A stretch of 64,000 nucleotides of DNA from Punica granatum (Eukaryota; Streptophyta; Magnoliopsida; Myrtales; Lythraceae). Position numbers and translations under genes: made by a program. This document shows positions 60,701 through 64,000 of the stretch, piece after piece. The stretch is from positions 7,573,001-7,637,000 of the forward strand of contig NC_045127.1 in NCBI RefSeq assembly GCF_007655135.1, written 5' to 3'. The notes below the pieces were generated by a model, which searched no databases, had not been told where the DNA came from, and worked only from the letters and a program-made list of their open reading frames with translations. The number at the start of each line of letters is the position of its first letter. Positions within the stretch are counted from its first letter, which is position 1.

Positions 60701-61500
60701 ACAAGGGGATTGGATGTTATTATACCAACGAATGGATGTCCAGAGACAAGTAATTCAAGTTGGCATAGAGCAGGGGCAGCCCATAGAACTTTCCATATAC
60801 TACACCCAGCACAAAAGACAGAGGGCAAAAATTTCAGGTTTAATAAGTCTTTGACACATATTACATAGTTATATCAAGCTTCACATTGATTGCAAACTTG
60901 GTTTATTGCACTAGTAGATTAGAAGGAAAGAAAAGGGACAGACAAGCTCAGGGAAGAAAGGAGAACCAAATAATCAGGCTTAAATTTATAGAGAATTGTC
61001 ACAAGCAAAGAAAGGGGTTGCCATGTTTACTGGAGAAAGTGGAATGAGCTATGTTTGTGTATGTCATTATAACAACTTTACTTATAATATTCATTTGAAA
61101 TATATTTTGAGCCTTGTATGTTTGCTTTAGATGCTCGATCAACCATTCATAATGTGTTACATGGGAAGGCATGGAGGGCAGTTTGTAAGTTCAATCCGAA
61201 GCAAGGAATCTCAGATGCATCAACTGACTCCTAGGAACAAGCAACAACAACAACAGCTTCAGCAGAGTTATGTGTAGATGCATGAGCAGCATTAGCCTCA
61301 ACAACATCAGTAGAGTTACCTGCAAAGGAATGAGCAGCAGCGGAGAGGAATGTCCCAACATGAACAGCAGCAGCAGAGGCCCAAGACAAGGTCCCAGCTT
61401 AAACAAATGCAAGATGAGAACAAGAAGAACAATATGGGGAAAAAAATAGATGGAAGAGGAAAAGTGCAAGGAGTAAGGTTGGGCTTTGTTTAGTTGCTTA
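57745..61500 (+). pseudogene. mudrA-type transposase remains (MULE)
   Basis: Readable blocks in order: N-terminal PB1-like part (57745-58245; MSWHELKGRLDDFGYKEP, then an Asp/Glu/Gly-rich stretch); MuDR DNA-binding part (58500-58760; TPNQLKTAVKNYVI, DRPWRLCANRCKK, frameshift, NDQHTCYRVSRNN, WIAYHFLENF); catalytic MULE domain (59030-59500; VIGLDGYFLKTELWG with the DDE-type Asp, SADGRDENNQMFLLAWAMVEG); SWIM zinc finger (59880-59970; ARTCTCRRW); zinc knuckle CPTCKEYGHNRITC (60213-60255); Gln-rich tail near 61200-61400. Stops interrupt it at many places (for example near 58414, 58500, 58864, 59191 and 60043) and there is at least one frameshift near 58650, so no full protein is made. Confidence 0.85.
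60215..60790 (+). repeat. Tandem duplication of the zinc-knuckle end of mudrA
   Basis: The block from about 60215 to 60475 is repeated at about 60530-60790 with a spacing near 315 bp. Both copies contain GGTCACAATA, AGAAAGGAAAA, TTTATATTTAATTGCTTCC, TTAGACAAG and TGGATGTCCAGAG or AGATGTCCAGAG. Each copy carries a CxxCxxxGHNxxxxC zinc knuckle (CPTCKEYGHNRITC and CSICKKYGHNKNTC). The second copy seems to postdate the loss of function or to have extended an older gene's tail. Confidence 0.7.
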
Positions 61501-62102
61501 CTCTGAATATGAGATGGTTTTTGTTTAGCTTTTGTGCAGGAAGAAGAAAAGTACTGCAAGTAGGGCTGGATTTTGCTCATATTAGTATATATGTTTAGGA
61601 AGAAGAGTTGTGGACCAAGTAGGGTCAGACTTGTTGTATACTAGTATGCTTGGTATGGTCATTTTCACTCATGTGGGTCCTATAAGCATTTGATTATAAA
61701 CTCCTACATTTTGCTCCTTTTTTTTTTTTGTATGGATGTCATTTTATTGGGGCAACTCTCTGTACTTGCCAATAAAAGTTCCATTTGCTGCCAAAAATGG
61801 ATTTTGCTATAGAAAAATGGATCTTGCAGCATAAATGGAGCAAAAAGTCATTCTAATTCTTCTCCTTGAATTCTCTTTATTCCTCACACGTTCCAGTGTG
61901 TTTTCGAGACTTCGGGGTGTCCCAAAAACAAAAATACAAGGGACATAAATAATAGTTATGTTTTCTGAATAATGAACAAACAAAGAAGGTGATGCAACAA
62001 GTATGATAAATGCTCACGACAAAAAATAGAGAAGTTTTTGGTCATACAGTAGAGCCACAATGAGCAAAAACCAAATTCTATTGCATTTTCATTTCAGATT
62101 TG

Positions 62103-62405
62103 CTATTCATAGTACATTTTCTTTCCAATTTTGCTGATCCCGGATAACTGGTACAACATAATAAAAGCTATCACTAATATCCATAGTCTTCCTTTCATTG
62201 AACATATTCTCTCCCTATCAGACTTTGCATTTTGCAGCTGCAAGCTCAAGTCATTAATCTCCTCTGAGCTGCCATTCATCCATTGTAGTGCTTCCGCTTT
62301 TTGTTCCAACGCTAATGGCTTCATAGCAAGAAGATCATTCTCTTCTTTTAGATGCTTCAACAATGCATTAAGAGTTTCTTTCTCCTTGACCAATGATCTC
62401 ATCAT
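62103..62405 (-). CDS. Coiled-coil membrane-anchored protein carried by the Mutator-like element
   Basis: 100-codon frame opposite to mudrA, inside the element's right half. It shows a heptad-like charged coiled coil (LVKEKETLNALLKHLKEEND, EQKAEALQ) and then a C-terminal hydrophobic helix (LWILVIAFIMLYQLSG) with a basic end (KIGKKMYYE). Plant Mutator-like elements and plant genomes carry many proteins of the form GRF zinc finger, coiled coil, C-terminal membrane helix, and this matches the last two parts. Upstream on the same strand (62530-63100) reading frames are broken and I could not confirm a zinc finger. It is probably a truncated remnant; function unknown. Confidence 0.45.
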   Translation of the reverse strand: MMRSLVKEKETLNALLKHLKEENDLLAMKPLALEQKAEALQWMNGSSEEINDLSLQLQNAKSDRERICSMKGRLWILVIAFIMLYQLSGISKIGKKMYYE

Positions 62406-62919
62406 TTCCGTTATATGCTTAGACTCATGAGGATTAAACCGCTCAAAAAATTTAACAAAGCAGGTTAAACTCTATGATGGCATTCCTTGTAAGCTCCTGT
62501 TGAGAAAGATGTACCAAACACTTCCCTTTCGGATGAATCACTTTCTGCCACTTCAACTCTGGTTTCACTTCGTTCACCGAAATTTCCCTGAAATTACATC
62601 CTAAAATGAAAAGAAGCAAAATAATTCAATCATCACCAATTAGAAGAAACTTGTATTGCTCGAGAACTATGCCAACTGAACCAAAAAGGTTTCCCAATAT
62701 TTTTTCTTCGGATCCCTAAATTTTTTACAAGAAGCACAACACAATGCAGAGAAGAACAAGGCAGAGCAAGAAACAAAAAAAATCAGGTCCCCTGCCAATG
62801 AAGGACCAACAATGAAGATTACACCAAGACCGACAATGAAGATTACACCAACTCGAGATGCTGCAGTTATGGACCACCAAATGCTTCGACCTTTTGCTGT
62901 AAGTGGCTCATTCCACTCG

Positions 62920-63000
62920 TAAAACCTCCTTCAAGAACTAGCTTCCTCGACTCCAACAGACGATCAAGAACCAGCTTCCTTGACTCCAACAAACGGGCAA
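62920..63000. repeat. Short tandem duplication
   Basis: A segment of about 45 bp built on AAGAACTAGCTTCCTCGACTC or AAGAACCAGCTTCCTTGACTC plus CCAACAnACG occurs twice in tandem. It gives a repeated LLESRKLVL on the minus strand in an otherwise broken frame. Confidence 0.6.
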
Positions 63001-63410
63001 AAACAACCCAAAGACTTCCTTCAACAATCATAATCGTCAACGCCACGTTCAATCTCCAAGATTTGTTTTCGAACGGAGAGAAATTGGAAACCAACTTTCA
63101 TTTTGGGTTTATGGAGAAAGAGAAATTGGGACAGTTACGCTGAGTGGGAAAGGCAGCAAAAATGGAACATAAAGGAAGAGATGGGCGGGGAAGAACAAGG
63201 TCGACGAGGATGGCCCACATTATTTTCCACATAGGCACCGTCACCGGCTTAACGGAGTCAAGTCGGACTCTCCGTCTATTCTTAACGGAAAATGTCTTAG
63301 TAGAATAGATATTAAATATAATAGAAATATTAGGCCTTTTTAAATGATTTGTAAAGTATGAGATAGATTTAAAAAAATTTCAAAAAGTTGGGGTATATGA
63401 GATTATTTTC

Positions 63411-63558
63411 TCTTTTTTTAAAATGTTAAAAATAATAAAAAGTTAATATTTTTCTTAAAATAAAATTTACGTTAAAATTTATTATTTACAAAACACACTA
63501 AATAAAAATAAAATGCACTAACTAAAAATCCGCGCATCGCACGGCCTATGAATCTAGT
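63411..63558 (+). mobile_element. Probable Helitron 3' terminus
   Basis: AT-rich DNA continuous with the repeats at 55940-56025 ends in CCGCGCATCGCACGG, an imperfect GC-rich hairpin. Then come about 10 bases and CTAG, followed by T. A short hairpin close to a CTRR end followed by T is the standard 3' end of plant Helitrons. The 5' end (TC after A) has not been located, and the hairpin has one mismatch. Confidence 0.5.
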
Positions 63559-63559
63559 A

Positions 63560-64000
63560 CATAAATAAAGGCAGACTCGATTCTAGAATGATATTGCAGA
63601 GCAGCCAAACAGGCCCTAACCTCGGGCACGTGACTTTCAAGTCGGCAAGGCTAGGGTACATTGGTACGACTCTTTAGCTTCAGTGTCTCAGGCGGACCGT
63701 TTGTCTTTATCATATGCGGCCGAATGCACCGTAGAATCATCTGCTCCGCCGATGGGATTACATCTTATTGGAGGTCGGAAATGATAGATCACCGTTGATT
63801 GATTTCAACCGTCCGATGCTGAGCTCGTGCTCAGCAGATTATTATTGACCCGACGCGGCTTTGTACGTGAACGCCATTCGTCCTCGGAATAAAATATATT
63901 ATTTTCTCTAATTTATATTTTTTTAAAAGAGAGGGAAAAAAAAAAGCAAGTTGGTTCACTCCACGTATTGAGAGCAAGAATTTCCTCGAACAAGGATTTT
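63560..64000. other. Right edge of window, no gene seen
   Basis: More GC-balanced single-copy-looking DNA (for example around 63600-63880) with no open frame of note. It may be the flank of a gene beyond the window. Nothing further can be supported. Confidence 0.4.

Larger units (their letters stand above)
56229..63410 (+). mobile_element. Decayed autonomous Mutator-like element (about 7.2 kb)
   Basis: The left arm (56229-56425) and the reverse complement of the right arm (about 63215-63410) match over about 190 bases. They start GAAAATAATC and contain ATCTCATACTTTA, TTTCTATTAT, AGAATAGACGGAGAGTC and CTCCGTTA in the same order. Between them lie the remains of a mudrA transposase gene (57745-61500), a minus-strand coiled-coil/membrane frame (62103-62405) and a nested element with a captured calmodulin-like fragment (57003-57643). 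A clear 9-bp target duplication is not visible; the flanks are T-rich and ambiguous. The transposase is broken by many stops, so the copy is dead. Confidence 0.85.

Noticed and set aside
61191..61580. 129-codon minus-strand Leu-rich frame
   Set aside because: Shadow of the Gln-rich (CAG/CAA) tail of the mudrA remains. Leu-rich translation is the complement of CAG runs.
1..64000. CRISPR arrays, bacterial operons, ribosomal RNA genes, tRNA genes
   Set aside because: None seen. The DNA is plant nuclear with spliced genes; the regular array at 39333-40050 lacks the repeat-spacer structure of CRISPR. tRNA genes could be missed by eye; a tRNAscan run would decide.

Overview
The window is plant nuclear DNA. 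Genes are split into many short exons by AT-rich GT-AG introns, some products carry chloroplast or thylakoid-lumen targeting signals, and AT-rich gaps between genes hold plant-type transposons (Mutator-like, Tourist-like, TRIM, probable Helitron) and CT/AG/AT microsatellites. Protein similarity points to a core eudicot, probably a rosid. I cannot name the species.

Nine protein-coding genes can be read exon by exon with reading frames that close exactly. In order: an ERD6-like monosaccharide transporter (+, 2523-7075, 18 exons, 487 aa); a Maf-like nucleotide pyrophosphatase (-, 8609-11993) with two alternative fourth exons; an LRR receptor-like pseudokinase (+, 20121-23262, 897 aa); a HAD-family cytosolic 5'-nucleotidase (-, 23964-28227, 16 exons, 538 aa); a thylakoid-lumen 16.5 kDa photosystem II maintenance protein (+, 31591-33412); a PPM1/LCMT-type methyltransferase (-, 34551-36085); a CNNM/DUF21-CBS membrane protein (+, 41583-45430, 12 exons, 515 aa); the tRNA wybutosine enzyme TYW1 (+, 46223-49848, 8 exons, 645 aa); and a small AT-hook protein (-, 53146-53502).

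The genes do not form a pathway; they are housekeeping and signalling genes in conserved order. From memory, the transporter, 5'-nucleotidase and TYW1 have their closest Arabidopsis relatives at adjacent loci (At1g75220, At1g75210, At1g75200), and the Maf and methyltransferase genes at close loci on chromosome 5 (At5g42770, At5g42760). The window therefore looks like an interleaved ancestral block.

The rest is mobile DNA. Two non-autonomous Mutator-like elements (12101-12811 and 15301-16650) have long terminal inverted repeats and recognisable 9-bp target duplications; the first lies just upstream of the Maf start codon. A foldback element (14938-15286) is next to the second. A 1.4-kb minisatellite with an 81-bp core unit lies at 38570-40050. 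From 55250 to 63560 there is a nested stack: AT-rich probable Helitron DNA, a TRIM retroelement inside it, and a 7.2-kb decayed autonomous Mutator-like element (56229-63410) with mudrA remains. That element in turn holds a smaller inverted-repeat element carrying a captured EF-hand (calmodulin-like) gene fragment. The strongest leads are the Maf alternative exon pair, the pseudokinase and this gene-capturing nested transposon.
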